The notes under the pieces were generated by a model. It was not told the origin of the DNA. It was given only the letters and a program-made list of their open reading frames with translations, and did no database searches. Of a stretch of DNA of 64,000 bases, positions 1-11,733 are shown piece after piece. This stretch comes from Zygnema cylindricum. Taxonomy: Eukaryota; Streptophyta; Zygnematophyceae; Zygnematales; Zygnemataceae. How positions within the stretch are numbered: position 1 is the first letter of the stretch; each line of letters starts with the position of its first letter. The stretch lies in NCBI GenBank assembly GCA_037447655.1, contig JBBHKE010003464.1, positions 62,001 through 126,000 of the forward strand. Reading direction: 5' to 3'. Position numbers and translations under genes: made by a program.

Positions 1-1735
1 TGCGTCAGTGCGTAGGGCATCAGGTGTTGTACCAGCATAACTGCCGGTTTGGAGGAAGGAGGGTGAGCTTAGGGTGATGAAATGGGTGAGTCCTCGTCTT
101 TCCATTTCTCATCTATCCCCCCCCCTTTGCTTCCTCACTTTCTGTGTCAGAGTTTCCAGTTGGAGGTGTAATCGGTGGGTGTGTCGCTGGTCTTTCAGCC
201 AAGTATCGGTCGAACCATTCTTGATCCGTTTCGGATGTTCAAGGATCCTTTTTTGGCTGTGGTTTCATGTACCTTTCGAAGCCGGGAGTAAGTGTCTTTG
301 AAGCCGGAGGAGGCGGATGAGTCGATTTTAGGCCCAACCCTATGTTACTATTCAGAAGGACTGCTGTTGATGTGAATGATAAAGGACCAGTGGCTTTGCG
401 GCTGTGGTTCTTTTCTTCCATAGGCTATTTATTCTTTCTCTGAGAGGACGTTGTAGAGCGCAGTTGTCTGCGTCTGTCCCCGACTCCAACATTCCAGGTT
501 CCGAACAGAATTATTCGAGCGTGATGAGCCTTTGGAGGCTCTATATCCCAACCCATCAGGTCATCATCATCTCCATCTAATCTGGTCTGCTGCTCCAGCT
601 CCGCCAGCCTTTACATCAATTTTTGTTTTTGTTTCTATAGTTTTTGAGCCAGCTTCAAAGCCAAGCGGAGAGCAACCAGTTTTGTTGCCAAGGTGGCCAA
701 TTGAGTGTTTTGTTGCTGAATGATATGTTCCGGCGTCAATCTGCTGGGTCCTAGTTCATCGGGAGATCGACGTCTCCGGGGATACAAAAGTTGCATTGGC
801 AGAGGATTAACGGTTGTTTCCCCTTTGTCTGTGAACAAAGCATATTGCAGCATTTCTTTTGGGACCCCATTCTTTAGGAAACATTGCCCTTCTTTGTGGC
901 CCATAAACCCCAAGCCTCACATTTGGACCACTCATTGGTATACTTCTCCCTTAGCTCATTAGAGATCTGAGCATCATCAAATTTAGGAAGTCTGATTTGT
1001 CTCAACTAGGATAGAGACATCTTCGTCGTCTCAGAGCGGGGAGTAGGTTTATAAGTGTCTTTGGTTTCCGGCTTGCGATCCCCTCCTCCGCTTCCCTGCC
1101 TACGTTCGTGCTACTAGCAGGTTCTTTCTGCACGTTCTTTCTCAAACTCCTTTTGCTTGATAGTGAGTTCCGGGTTGAGCTTCTTCGGGCATCGTTACCA
1201 CCCGTGACCGGTTTGGTTGCAGTTCAGGCAGTTGTACATGTAAACTTTTTCATCTGCACCCATTGCAGGTTCGCGTTTGGACTCATCTTCCTGTTTCCCC
1301 ATAAGCTTCTGTAAAGCTTGGAGTTCTGTTTGTTCCTTTTGGTTAAAAGAGGATTCCCGCGTGAAACCTGCGAAGTTGGCTCACGCCTTTCCGGTAACAG
1401 CCTTTTTTCGGGCCTTGCTGTTTACAAAATGATCATATAACTTTATAGCAGCCAATGAAATTTCTAGCGTTGTGGGATTCCTGTCGTGGATTGCTCGACT
1501 GGCACTCTAATTGTCGAGAGCGGCCTATCCTGTTGGTCTGAATGAATTATGAACAACGACATAATTATTTCGTGGCCATGGTTGGTGTGTCAATGGTAGA
1601 CAACTTGGTCTTTTGACAAAGGCTCCAAAGGCGGTTGAATAGCGTTTGAGGAATTTTATTTTTCAAACATCGAAAGTCAGTGAACCCCTTGATTGGAGTT
1701 TCGTTACTTTGTGTATAAAGGAGTCCCAAGGCGTC
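1..1735 (-). pseudogene. Ty3/gypsy gag fragment, copy G1 (central and C-terminal part)
   Basis: Decayed capsid/nucleocapsid coding sequence of a gypsy-type element, cut by the left edge of the window. It parallels copy G2 at 21.5-22.9 kb and 29.4-29.7 kb: both encode GHKE.QCF.KNGVPKEM, and both encode NHxRKATGPLSFT further on. A zinc-knuckle half (CLNC.QTGH....C) lies near 1,190-1,240, and a second knuckle near 880-915 is broken by a one-base shift. The segment 1,565-1,735 matches G2 at 29,500-29,690 (IPQTLFN.L...CQ.TKLSTID). Several stops and frameshifts make it a pseudogene. Position 1 corresponds to about 21,508 of G2, so protease, methyltransferase and reverse transcriptase of G1 would be expected to the left of the window. 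Element E interrupts this gag at 1,735; the remainder resumes at 18,570. Confidence 0.75.
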
Positions 1736-1740
1736 TATAA

Positions 1741-2359
1741 TGAAAGGATCGATAACACAATCGGAATGCGCAGAAAATTGACAAATTACACAATGCGGAA
1801 GCGAATTTAACTCAATGTCAATTATCAACCAGCTCACATACATTAAATCCTCATGAACATAGATAGAGACATATATAATTCAGAAGAGGAATTCACATTA
1901 ATTCTCATACATTAGTTCTACAATGATTTCTCCTTAGGTTCTCCTTAGTGGTTCCCTTAGTAATATCTAATTCCCTCGCTGGCTGACATTTTAACTTAGT
2001 CTCCAGATTACATCTAGAAACCTAATTCTAGAAGCGTCACATGTACTTGGACGCAAAATAGAGTATGACGCAAACTGAAAATTTGCGAAACGCAATTTGA
2101 AAATTCTTGAAAAGAAACGTCTAGAAGTACAATACTTAAAGTACGACTTAATCTACGTGAAACGAAACTGCTATAAGTACTACGCACGAACCGAAAGTAC
2201 TAGAAGTCACGTACACATACTAATTACACCAAACCGTTCACACTTTGTGTAACAAAACTTAAAGTACTAATGAAACGAAATATAACGCGCGACGTGACGC
2301 GCGACAAGAAACTGACCCACACTAAAACTGAACCAAAATCCCACATTGTAATCCTAACA
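1741..2359 (-). repeat. Element E 3' LTR
   Basis: This 619-bp LTR reads TGTTAGG to CCTTTCA on the minus strand. Its U3 end abuts the polypurine tract at 2,360-2,370 and its U5 end abuts the TATAA duplication at 1,736-1,740. About 114 bp of its U5 end recurs twice, in opposite orientations, at 18,301-18,564. Confidence 0.9.
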
Positions 2360-2370
2360 TTCCCCCTCTC
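2360..2370 (-). other. Element E polypurine tract
   Basis: GAGAGGGGGAA on the minus strand sits directly next to the LTR start, as expected for the plus-strand primer of reverse transcription. Confidence 0.75.
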
Positions 2371-2392
2371 AATGTGAGGATTTATACCACAC

Positions 2393-2830
2393 TCAAAATA
2401 ATCCTAACTTAAGTCTTCCTCTAACAAAGACATCATGCATTGCAACTTTAGTTAACATATTTGCAGCTTCCTCCAAAGTAGGAACAAATGCAAATTCTAA
2501 CTCTTTATCCTTCACTAAATCTCTCACAAAATGCCATTGAATTCTAATATGTTTTGTCCTTTTATGAAACACTGGATTCTTCGTTAAAGCAATGCTACTC
2601 ATGCTGTCTGCATAAATTCTCATGCATTTCACAAAAATTCCCAATTCACTTAACATGTCCTTAATCCAAATTGAAGCTTTCGCCGCATGACAAGCCGCCA
2701 TGTACTCCGCTTCAGTTGAACTTAAAGCCACTGTAGGCTGTAACCTGGAGCTCCATGAGATTGCCGCTCCACTCAATACAAAAGCATAACCAGAGGTGGA
2801 CTTTCCCGTGTCAAAGTCTCCTCCCCAGTC
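2393..2830 (-). pseudogene. Element E RNase H domain (end of pol)
   Basis: The C-terminal end of the copia polyprotein. It reads TGKSTSGYAFVLSGAAISW, then LSSTEAEYMA, the usual copia RNase H core, and a tail with NMLTK before the stop at 2,393. The frame runs without a break from 2,830 to the stop. Upstream it continues at 8,971 once element A and its CAGTC duplication are removed. RNase H degrades the RNA strand of the RNA-DNA hybrid in the virus-like particle. This segment is intact, but the whole pol is not. Confidence 0.85.
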
Positions 2831-3732
2831 TGTTGTTCTACAACCACCGGTGCAGGTGGAGGAGCAGCAGTAGTAGTGGAAGTAGACATAATCTCACTCA
2901 CAGAAGCTTATCAAGAATCCTATTAAACAGCTGTTTTCTACAGCTCACCAAATCTGATACAATGAACCAAATTGCTTCACACTATACCACAGTATAGAAT
3001 ATCACAAGGGCTAACAACTCCCAAAGTTTCAGCTCAATTGATCCAACATACACCAAGATATGCAACTCAGAAGTTTCCCAAAAACATTTTGCAGATTACA
3101 CAGTGTGGAAGTCTGGATAAATAAAATGTTCTACGTCCTAAGTCTTATACTCTTCACTTAGTTGTACTTCAACATAGTGCTGTGCCGCTGATACAAGTGT
3201 TCCTACAAGATACGTCCAAAAGAACTAAACTGCCACTAAGGTCTAAGTGCACCTGATCACGCTAAAACTAATCTATCATTGCACACTCAATATGACTAAG
3301 AATCCTATACAGGTTATTTAATCAAATACTTGTTGCCGGGCTTAGAGAATCTCGTCCGTTGACTTGATTCGAATCAACCGCATTAGCGCAGTTCAATTCC
3401 TGTTTGTATTCAAAAATATCCGCAGCTTCGTAGCAGCTGCGTTATCACATACAAAAGTTCATCGCAGCTGCGTTTGTCTTGTTGCGTAGCAACTGTGTTG
3501 TTATGTACCAAAATATCCGCAGTTGCGTTTGACCCGTTGCGTCGCAAGCTGCGGTCGTCCGTACAGATCGTATCAACAATAACCGCAGCTGCGCTTGTTC
3601 CATCTGCGGCGCAGCTGCGTTGTCGGTGCCAAAAACCTGTACTGTGATTCAAGTGATGACGCGTGTCCATATATATCTATTTTTCCGCCGTCCTACTAAT
3701 TTGCTGAGACTTAAAGCTTTTCAAAAACAACA
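2831..3732 (-). repeat. Element A 3' LTR
   Basis: 902-bp LTR beginning TGTTG and ending CAACA on the minus strand, paired with 8,064-8,965. It carries many copies of GCAGCTGCG or near variants between about 3,410 and 3,630. Because the LTR contains the gag start codon (see 8,064-8,965), this downstream copy also carries an unused gag start. Confidence 0.92.
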
Positions 3733-3760
3733 CTCCCCTAAAGCTTTAGACTCAGTATGT

Positions 3761-3876
3761 CAGAGCAGCTGCGATTTCAAACTAGCGCAGCATCGCAGCA
3801 TAGCAACGTAGCAATTTTCAGAGCCGCTGCGATTTCGAACTAGCGCAGCATCGCAGCCTAGCAACGTAGCAATTTT
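3761..3876. repeat. Two tandem copies of a 58-bp unit beside the element A 3' LTR
   Basis: Positions 3,761-3,818 and 3,819-3,876 are near-identical 58-bp units, each starting CAGAGC and ending CAATTTT and each holding an AGCTGCG or CGCTGCG core. They lie between the RNase H stop and the polypurine tract of element A and resemble the CAGCTG-rich arrays within the LTRs. Confidence 0.8.
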
Positions 3877-3952
3877 AGCAAGTCGCGTAGTCCCAATATT
3901 TCCCTGTCATTCGACTAGAGCAGCATAGCAGTATACCAGTGCAGCAACTCAG

Positions 3953-5302
3953 CTATTCACTTAATCCCACTGCGTCCCTACAATACTTCAGTTTAGGAGC
4001 GGGAAGAGCTTTAGTGAGCATATCAGCAATCATTTTTGCATCTGGCAAATAGCATAATTTAATCACTCTAGAGAACACCTTTTCTCTTACAAAGTGTAAT
4101 CTTACATCCATGTGCTTGCTTTTGAAATGGTGACTTGGGTTAGAAGCAATGGTAATGGCAGCCTGGTTATCACACCAGATCACTTGTGGACCAACCTACA
4201 TGTATCCCAACTCTTGTAACATGGATTTCACCCATAGGAGTTCTTTAAGGGCCGAGCTTGCTGCCATATATTCTGATTCCATCGTCGATTGTGCCGTGAC
4301 CTTTTGAAGTTTGCTGCTCCAACAGCAAGTTCCGTTCCCAATTTGCAGAACGAATCCCGTGGTGGATTTTCGACTCGGCATATCGCCATAGCTTGCATCA
4401 CTCCATGTTTGTAACTTCACTTCTCCTCCGCCTAGTGTGAGTTTGAGGTCTTTGGTTCCTGCCAAGTATCTTAAAACTATTCTTGCTGCATCAAAGTCAG
4501 ATTTTCTCGGATTCTCTAGACTTATGCTCAGTACCCCAACTGCTGCAGCAATATCTGGACGGGTACAGTTCATGAAATAAATTAAACTTCCCACTATTTG
4601 TCTGTAAGGTATCAATGTCATAGGATCATCCTCCCCTGACTCATAGACTTCTCTCACAATAACATCTGGTTCTGTTTCTTCCCCCTCTAACCTTTGCCGA
4701 AACTCCATTGGTGTTACACATCCTTTTGCCCCCCGCATTCCATATTCATCTAACATGTTTCCAATAGCCTCCTTTTGAGTCAATTTTATTAATCTGTTTT
4801 TCCTGTCCCTTTCTACTTGAATACCCAAAATATATTTTGCCTCACCGAGGTCTTTCATCTCGAACCGTGATTTCAAAGCAGTTTTAATTTTGTTAATTTC
4901 AGCCATTGATTTGCTGACTTATAGTAAATCATCTACGTATACCGCTATATATACTATTCCATCCTCACCTTGTAGAACATAGATAGAGTGATCAGAGCTT
5001 ATCCTTTTAAAGCCTAGACCAGTTAAGAATTCATCAAGTTTTAGATTCCATTGCCTCGGGGCCTGTTTTAGGCCGTACAACGATTTTAGCAGTTTACATA
5101 CTAAATGCTCTTTTCCTGGTTCAGCATATATTTCAGGCTGCTGCATGTAAATGGTCTCCTCTAGTTCTCCATGCAAAAAGGCCGTCTTTACATCCATTTG
5201 ATGGATTTCCATATCTTCTATAGCAGGTAGAGATAGCAAAATCCTAACTGTTGGAAATCTTACAACAGGAGAAAAAGTTTCTTCAAAGTCAATTCCTTCC
5301 TT
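3953..5302 (-). pseudogene. Element A reverse transcriptase and RNase H
   Basis: C-terminal half of copia Pol. The reverse transcriptase part has MDVKTAFLHGELEE, LYGLKQAPRQW and the catalytic AVYVDD box (near 4,930). The RNase H part has WSDASYGD and STMESEYMA, and ends with ADMLTKALPAPKLKYC at 3,953. Three stops break the frame: TAA near 5,303 where B reads Gln, TAA near 4,919 just after YVDDLL (Leu or Ile in B), and TAG near 4,196 where B reads Gln. Otherwise the frame is open, and the protein is highly similar to element B. The enzyme would copy element RNA into DNA in the particle; this copy cannot make a full-length product. Confidence 0.88.
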
Positions 5303-7150
5303 TTAGTTATAACCCTTTGCCACAAGTCTAGCCTTGTATCGTTCAATGGTATTGTCTGGATTTAACTTCACCTTGAATACCCATTTGCTGCCAATCGCTT
5401 TTCGATCCGGAGGGAGGTCCACAAGCTCCCATGTTTGAGCCTCCATGATCGACTTCATTTCATCGTTTGCCGCCTCGATCCAGTGATTCCGCTCCGGTGA
5501 GGAGAAGGCTTCCCGGATGGTCAGAGGCTCCCCTGAGGCTGCCGAGTACGCAAAGTGAGAACTTGCTTGCAGGCGGCTACTGGATTTTCTTCCCCCCGGA
5601 AATTTTGAGGCTGAAATTGTCGAATCCCGTGCGTTGCGCTTGTTGCGCTGGTTGCAATCCGTAGGCACTGACTGCTCTTGTTGCGCTTCGAAACGAACTT
5701 GTTGCGGAACCCAATTATTGTCCGACTCTGGTGGAGCCACTGATGAAATTTGTATCTGTGGGACTATATTATGGATGCTATCTAAAATGACATATTCTTG
5801 TACTTTTTGCTGCTTCTGCTGCTCTGTCATTTTAAATAAGTCTATCGAGTCTAGTTCATCTTTCACAACTATATTCCTGGCGACAATGATTTTCTGTCTT
5901 TCAAAAACAAAGACTCTATAACCTTTAGAGTGGTCATCATATCCTAACAAAATCCCCGGCAATCCCTTAGGTTCCATTTTCCATCTATCATTAGACCTAT
6001 CCAAAATAAAACATTTACTTCCAAAGACCTTGAAGTGACTGACATCCGGTTTTCTGCCCGTCCTGATCTCATAACGAGTGGTGTCTACCGATCTTGATCC
6101 TATCCTATTTTTGATATAAACTGCACAATTTAACGCTTCAGCCCAGAATTTCGGATCTACGTTTTTATCCGCAAGCATGGACCTAGAGCTTTCTGTGATA
6201 GTTCTATTTAGTCTTTCTGAGACCCCATTGTGCTCCGGAGAGTATGGGACAGTTAGTTTGTGACTGATACCTTCATTGAGTAAGAAATTTTCAAACTCTT
6301 TTGACGTATATTCTCCGCCATTATCCGATCTGAGCTCCAAAATTGGCCGACCGTGTAATTTCTCCGCCCACGCTTTGAAGTGTTGAAAGTGAGTGAAGAC
6401 TTCACTTTTTTCTTTCATGAAGTAGACCTTAGTAAACCTCGAAAAATCATCTGTAAATGTAACCATATATTTCATCCCCCCGGCAGATTGTACCTTTGCA
6501 GGGCCGAAAACATCAGAATGAATGAGTTGCAAGAGTTTAGTAGATCTGTGTTCAGACTCTTGAGGAAACTGTAATCTATGTATTTTTCCTAATGCACATC
6601 CATCACACGTTTTAGGTGACTGGTTTGACAGGGTGACTCCTTCCACTTTACCAGCAGTGACCATCTTTTTCATACTATCATAATTCACATGGCCTAACCT
6701 TTTATGCCACAGCTCATCTGAGGATAATGCACAAGAATACAAAACATCATTTTCTTTATTATCGGGCATATCCATTCGATACATTTTGCTGGCATCTCTA
6801 GTTCCCGTAACCGCAATTTTCCCATTTTTGCTAACAACCTGCCTGCCGTGTTTCAGAATGACCTCAAAACCTTTACTTTCTACCAAAGACGTTGAGAACA
6901 AATTTTTCTTAAAATCTGGGACATAAAGGACATTATGAAGAGTTCTCTCAACAACTTTGCCCTCCACATCAACTAGCAGGGAGACATCGCCTACAGCCCG
7001 GGTTTGCACACACATTCCACATGCATAGTAGATATTTTTCTCTGGTGTTGATAGTTTTTTGAAAACTGCTTTGTTCCAGCACATGTGGGCCGATGCTCGC
7101 GTGTCCATTATCCATCCATTGTCTTTAGCGCCCTCCATCGCTGCCGCCAT
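5303..7150 (-). pseudogene. Element A protease, integrase and start of reverse transcriptase
   Basis: A 615-codon open stretch holding, in order: a retroviral-type aspartic protease site mutated to MDTRASAHMC (usual DTG), the GAG-pre-integrase motif WHKRLGHVNY with CDGCALGK (HHCC zinc site), and the integrase core with IHSDVFGP, FTDDFSRF, DNGGEY and YSPEHNGVSERLNR (Asp, Asp and Glu positions). It ends in the start of reverse transcriptase (WVFKVKLNPDN.IERYKARL). Integrase would insert the cDNA into host DNA with 5-bp staggering, matching the CAGTC duplication. The Gly-to-Arg change in the protease active site should abolish polyprotein cleavage. Confidence 0.88.
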
Positions 7151-8122
7151 TGCAAATAGATCATCATCCTCCTCGTTAGAGAGTGAGAGAGACTCGTCAT
7201 GATGAGATGAAGACGCCGAAAATAGTGCATTTCCTCGTTGTGACGATCCCGTGAAGCCTTGATGAAACTAGCTCTACTGCCAACCAGGCCTATATAGACC
7301 TGTTTCATTAGCCTTTTTAAGCTTAGGACAAAATTTGTATCCATGACCTTTTTCATTACAATAAAAACAGCCATTGAAGGATTGTCTATTTCCTCTTTGA
7401 TGAAACTGTCTAAACTGATTCTGGTTCTGATTAAACTGACTTCTCTGCTGATTAGAATGACCTTTTTTGTCAAATTCTGTGTTAAATGCCTCTACGTGTT
7501 TTTCACCATTCAGAATATTAGAATCTGCCTCCTCTTCCAATATCAAATTAATAGCTAACTGTAGTGTCCAGCTAGCTTTATCTTTTTGTTTCAGCCTATC
7601 AGACGCTGCTCTCATAGTATTAGGAAGACCCCTCATTAGCAAAGCAGCCTGCTGAAACTGAGGAAAATATCCGCCTGCACAAGCATGAGAATCTATTAGT
7701 ATTCGAAATTTGTTACAATATTCAGCCATTATGCCACTCGTGTATTTGTAATCCCAAATTCGTCCAGCCAAAAATAGTTCTTCCTGCACATTAGCCTTTT
7801 CAAAATCATCCTTGAGAGATTTCCAGATATCGATCGCCTTTTTCATTTTTATCCGTGACATAGCCAATTCTTCTGAAATACAAAACTTCAGAATTGACCG
7901 AGCTTACGAATTTTTCTTTGACCATGACGGATCTGATTCCGCCAGTGAACCATCCAAAATATCCAAGAGATTAACATTTTCGAAGTGTGTTTCCACCATA
8001 TCCGCCCAATACGAGTATTTTTCTCCTGAGAAAATAGGAATTCTTGATGAAAGGCCCATAACCTGTTGTTCTACAACCACCGGTGCAGGTGGAGGAGCAG
8101 CAGTAGTAGTGGAAGTAGACAT
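7151..8122 (-). pseudogene. Element A gag, starting inside the LTR
   Basis: Gag of the copia UBN2 type. It starts at the ATG at 8,122, inside the 5' LTR, with MSTSTTTAAP, runs through the primer binding site as QQVMG, then SSRIPIFSGEKYSYW, a helical capsid region, and the zinc knuckle CFYCNEKGHGYKFC (C-x2-C-x4-H-x4-C) near 7,330-7,370. A GTG four codons earlier (8,134) is also in frame but is not a likely start. TAA at 7,904-7,906 and TAG at 7,274-7,276 and 7,268-7,270 replace Gln codons present in B, and a frameshift joins it to the protease frame. Gag would package the element RNA. Confidence 0.85.
8053..8063 (-). other. Element A primer binding site (initiator tRNA-Met anticodon arm)
   Basis: GGTTATGGGCC follows the LTR end with no gap. 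It is complementary to the anticodon stem-loop of eukaryotic initiator tRNA-Met (GGCCCAUAACC), which implies priming by a cleaved tRNA half, as known for Drosophila copia. Confidence 0.8.
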
Positions 8123-8965
8123 AATCTCACTCACAGAAGCTTATCAAGAATCCTATTAAACAGCTGTTTTCTACAGCTCAACAAATCTGATACAATGAAC
8201 CAAATTGCTTCACACTATACCACAGTATAGAATATCACAAGGGCTGACAACTCCCAAAGTTTCAGCTCAATTGATCAAACATACACCAAGATATGCAACT
8301 CAGAAGTTTCCCAAAAACAGTTTGCAGATTACACAGTCTGGAAGTCTGGATACATAAAATGTTCTACGTCCTAAGTCTTATACTCTTCACTTAGTTGTAC
8401 TTCAACATAGTGCTGTGCCGCTGATACAAGTGTTCCTACAAGATACATCCAAAAGAACTAAACTGCCACTAAGGTCTAAGTGCACCTGATCACGCTAAAA
8501 CTAATCTATCATTGCACACTCAATATGACTAAGAATCCTATACAGGTTATTTAATCAAATACTTGTCGCCGGGCTTAGAGAATCTCGTCCGTTGACTTGA
8601 TTCGAATCAACCGCAGTAGCGCAGTTCAATTCGTGTTTGTATTCAAAAATATCCGCAGCTTCGTAGCAGCTGCGTTATCACATACAAAAGTTCATCGCAG
8701 CTGCGTTTGTCTTGTTGCGTAGCAACTGCGTTGTTATGTACCAAAATATCCGCAGTTGCGTTTGACCCGTTGCGTCGCAGGTTGCGGTCGTCCGTACAGA
8801 TCGTATCAACAATAACCGCAGCTGCGCTTGTTCCATCTGCGTCGCAGCTGCGTTGTCGGTGCCAAAAACCTGTACTGTGATTCAAGTGATGACGCGTGTC
8901 CATATATATCTATTTTCCCGCCGTCCTACTAATTTGCTGAGACTTAAAGCTTTTCAAAAACAACA
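8064..8965 (-). repeat. Element A 5' LTR carrying the gag start codon
   Basis: Partner of 2,831-3,732. On the minus strand its U5 end contains the ATG at 8,122 and 19 to 20 codons of gag before the LTR ends at 8,064. The outer end abuts CAGTC at 8,966-8,970. It contains GCAGCTGCG-type repeats between about 8,650 and 8,850. Confidence 0.92.
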
Positions 8966-8970
8966 CAGTC

Positions 8971-10080
8971 AGCATCGCAATATCCGAAGCAATCTAAATC
9001 GTCTCCACTTTGATAAACCAATCCAATGTCCAATGTTCCGGCCAAATACTTGAAAATCCGCTTGATCGATTCCCAATGTTGCTTCTTTGGAGCTTGAGTG
9101 TACCTGCTTACAATTGAAACTGCTGCAGAAATATCCGGTCTCGTCCCTACACTCAAATACATTAGGCATCCAATTGCCTCTCTATATGGGACATTAACAA
9201 TTTCCTCATCATCAAATTTGCTAAGCTGTGATTTCGGGTCTAGAGGTGTGCTAAGGGGTTTAGAACCTAACATAGAAAACCGAGTAAGAACTTCTTTACA
9301 ATATTGTTCTTGACTCAATTTAATACAACCAGATTTACTCCTAATCACCTCAATTCCCAATATATATTTTGCTTTACCTAAATCTGTCACCTTAAAATGC
9401 TTCTTCAAATAAAACTTCAATTCCTTAATTTTCTCCAAACTATCTGACACCATAATGAAATCATCCACATAGACACTAAAAATAATTTGATCAACTCAAT
9501 TTCCTTTCACATATACACCAGAATCTGAAATTGTTCTCACAAATCCAAAATCAATCAAAACCTTATGTAAGCGTAAATACCATGTCCTCGGTGCTTGCTT
9601 CAACCCATACAAGGATTTCTTTAGTCTCCACACTAAACCGGGTTTAGATGGTACTCCTTCCGGAATCTTCATATAAACCTCCTCCTCGAGATCTCCATTG
9701 AGAAAAGTGGTCTCCACGTCCATCTGATGAATATGCTTCTTCCCGGCCGCCGCCAATGCGATGATCATCCTCAAAGAATCAAACTTGACCACGGGAGCAT
9801 AGGTCTCCGTATAATCCACTCCCTCTTTCTGTTGAAATCCCTTACATACTAATCTGGCTTTATACTTAATTAATTCACCAAAAGCACCAGTTTTTGTTTT
9901 AAATACCCATTTAGAATCAATGGCCTTTTTTCCCTCAGGTAGTTCTACTTTCTCAAAAGTCTCATTCTCAACAATAGATTTATATTCTTTGTCGAATGCA
10001 ACTTTCCACTTAGACTCCCAATCACCCGAATTTCTAGCTTCCGTATAAGATTTCGGGTCACCACTTTCACTCTCTTGCAG
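8971..10080 (-). pseudogene. Element E reverse transcriptase
   Basis: Copia reverse transcriptase: KAIDSKWVFKTK, YKARLVCKGFQQ, MDVETTFLNGDLEEEVYM, KKSLYGLKQAPRTW, then the catalytic box SVYVDDFIMV near 9,450, GKAKYILGIEV, and YREAIGCLMY. An in-frame stop at about 9,496 lies just before the catalytic box. The frame continues into RNase H at 2,830 after removal of element A. It is clearly distinct in sequence from A-D, so E is a different copia lineage. Confidence 0.87.
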
Positions 10081-10610
10081 TAATTGCTATAAAAGAAATT
10101 CATTTAACTTAGCCTCTGAAATAAAATTAAGATTTATCACTGGCTTTCATTTGAAGACTTAGTCTCTCAGGTGTTTTTCCCTTATTCTCTCGATTACTTC
10201 TCCTAACAATCACTTCTTCTTCCATTACATTCTTTTCACTCTTTTTAGAAATTGATGGCAAACTCTTTTCACTATTTTGACTTTTCAAAGATAATTTTGA
10301 ACTCTCAGACTTATCATCACTCAAAGTGGATTCCAAATCAAAATTGTCAAAATTTGAAACTTTACCAAATTTCGGTTTCCGTTTTGGAGTCTCATAATAA
10401 TTGTTTTCCTCATCCGACGAATCCGCCACTTTGAACTCCTCCAAACCGTTTTCTTTTTCAAAAATCTAAGCTTCGCTCCTTGCCGTTCGAATATTCTATG
10501 GCCGCCTTTAAATTCTCGTGGAAGTCAACAATCCGTGACTCCACTATGTTCCGCGTCACAGGATTGAAGATTCTGTATTGATACGAATTCGCACTATATC
10601 CGACAAAAAA
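10081..10610 (-). pseudogene. Element E integrase C-terminal tail and linker to reverse transcriptase
   Basis: The weakly conserved region between integrase and reverse transcriptase. It includes a Ser/Lys/Glu-rich stretch (open at 10,127-10,444) with RRSNRENKGKTPERL, as is usual for this linker in copia elements. The frame is broken in several places. A stop near 10,611 precedes the FVGYS motif that normally closes the integrase C-terminal part. Confidence 0.65.
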
Positions 10611-11733
10611 TCAACTCCAACTTCGTGGACTAAACTTGCCGGTTTGTTTGTTTCGGTCAATATATACGGTCGCCCGGCAACCCCAAATTCTTAAATGCCG
10701 TACGGACGGAACCCGTCCACTCCAAAGTTCTTGAGGCGTCTTCTCACCAGAAATCAAAGTCAATCTTCGATTACAACCATAGTTTGCCGTTACAATGGCT
10801 TCTCCCCAAAGCGAAGCATTGTGATTCGTGCTATGAAGCATCGCACGCACCATTTCCTGCAACGTTCGTTTTTCCTTTCGGCCACACCATTAGATTTGGG
10901 TGAATAAGCGGCGGTAAATTGTTGCTTGATTCCCCGCTCTTCACAAAACTCCTTAAATGCAATAAATTCTCCACCATTATCCGACCTTACGGTTTTCAAT
11001 TTCCTATCCGTTTCCCTTTCAGCCATCACAACAAACTTCTTAAAATAATCCAAAGTCCCCGACTTCCTTTTCAAAAGATACACCCAACTCTTACGAGAAA
11101 AGTCATCAACAATCACAAAAATATATATATTTCCCCCAAGACTCCTCGGCTTAATAGGTCCACACAGATCCACATGAATAAGTTCCAAAGGTTGACTCGC
11201 TCTAAATTTTACACTTTTGACAGGATGAGGTTTCCTCATTTGCTTCCCCTTGCTACAACCATTACATCCATTCACCTTTTCTCCGGTCGCCAATTCCAAA
11301 CCTCTCACCGAAGAATTCTTAATCATCCTTTTAATGTTTTCCTCCGAAGTGTTGCATAACCGATGATGCCAAAGGCTAAGATCACCTTTCTCCATTTCCG
11401 CGGAAAGCATAGAAGGTTCCTCTTTAGCTGGCCGTTTCCAAATCAACTAACAAACCAAATTATCAGAAACAAATCCTTCTCCAATTTGAATTCCTTCTTT
11501 ACTTTTAATCGTGATTCTAAAATCCTCCAAAGAAACTACTCTACCTCCGACCTTTTGAATTTGAGGAACACTAACCAAATTCACCACTCCATTAGGAATA
11601 AACAAAGCATCATTAAACTTAGCTTTATGCACTCTAACATTTCCAAATTTATCTCTCACCGGTAAATCAATTCGGACCGTTCCAACCGTGTCCACCGTAA
11701 TCACATGTCCACTCGCAACCATGACATGCTTTG
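10611..11733 (-). pseudogene. Element E protease tail, GAG-pre-integrase and integrase
   Basis: The segment immediately downstream of the protease active site in E, resuming at the other side of element B. It has VDTVGTVRIDLPV and FIPNGVVNLVSV, WHHRLCNTSEENI with CNGCSKGK (HHCC zinc site), and the integrase core (HVDLCGPI, IVDDFSRKSWVYLL, SDNGGEF, YSPKSNGVAERKN). A stop near 11,447 and a frameshift near 10,800-10,860 interrupt it. B lies precisely between 11,733 and 17,531, with CTTTG duplicated on both sides. Confidence 0.85.

Larger units (their letters stand above)
2831..8965 (-). mobile_element. Ty1/copia element A, nested in E
   Basis: A complete-structure but inactive copia element of 6,135 bp with 902-bp LTRs (2,831-3,732 and 8,064-8,965) that differ at roughly 15 positions by eye, so it is fairly young. 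It has a perfect 5-bp duplication CAGTC at 2,826-2,830 and 8,966-8,970. Domain order is gag, protease, integrase, reverse transcriptase, RNase H, which defines Ty1/copia. It is the same family as B, with matching LTR ends, primer site and polypurine tract (CTTTAGGGGAG just upstream of the LTR). It carries at least six in-frame stops and a DTR instead of DTG protease motif, so it could move only by using proteins from another copy. Confidence 0.93.

Noticed and set aside
3410-3880. CRISPR-like or regular repeat array
   Set aside because: Units are irregular, overlapping CAGCTG palindromes inside an LTR, without uniform spacers, in a eukaryotic retrotransposon.
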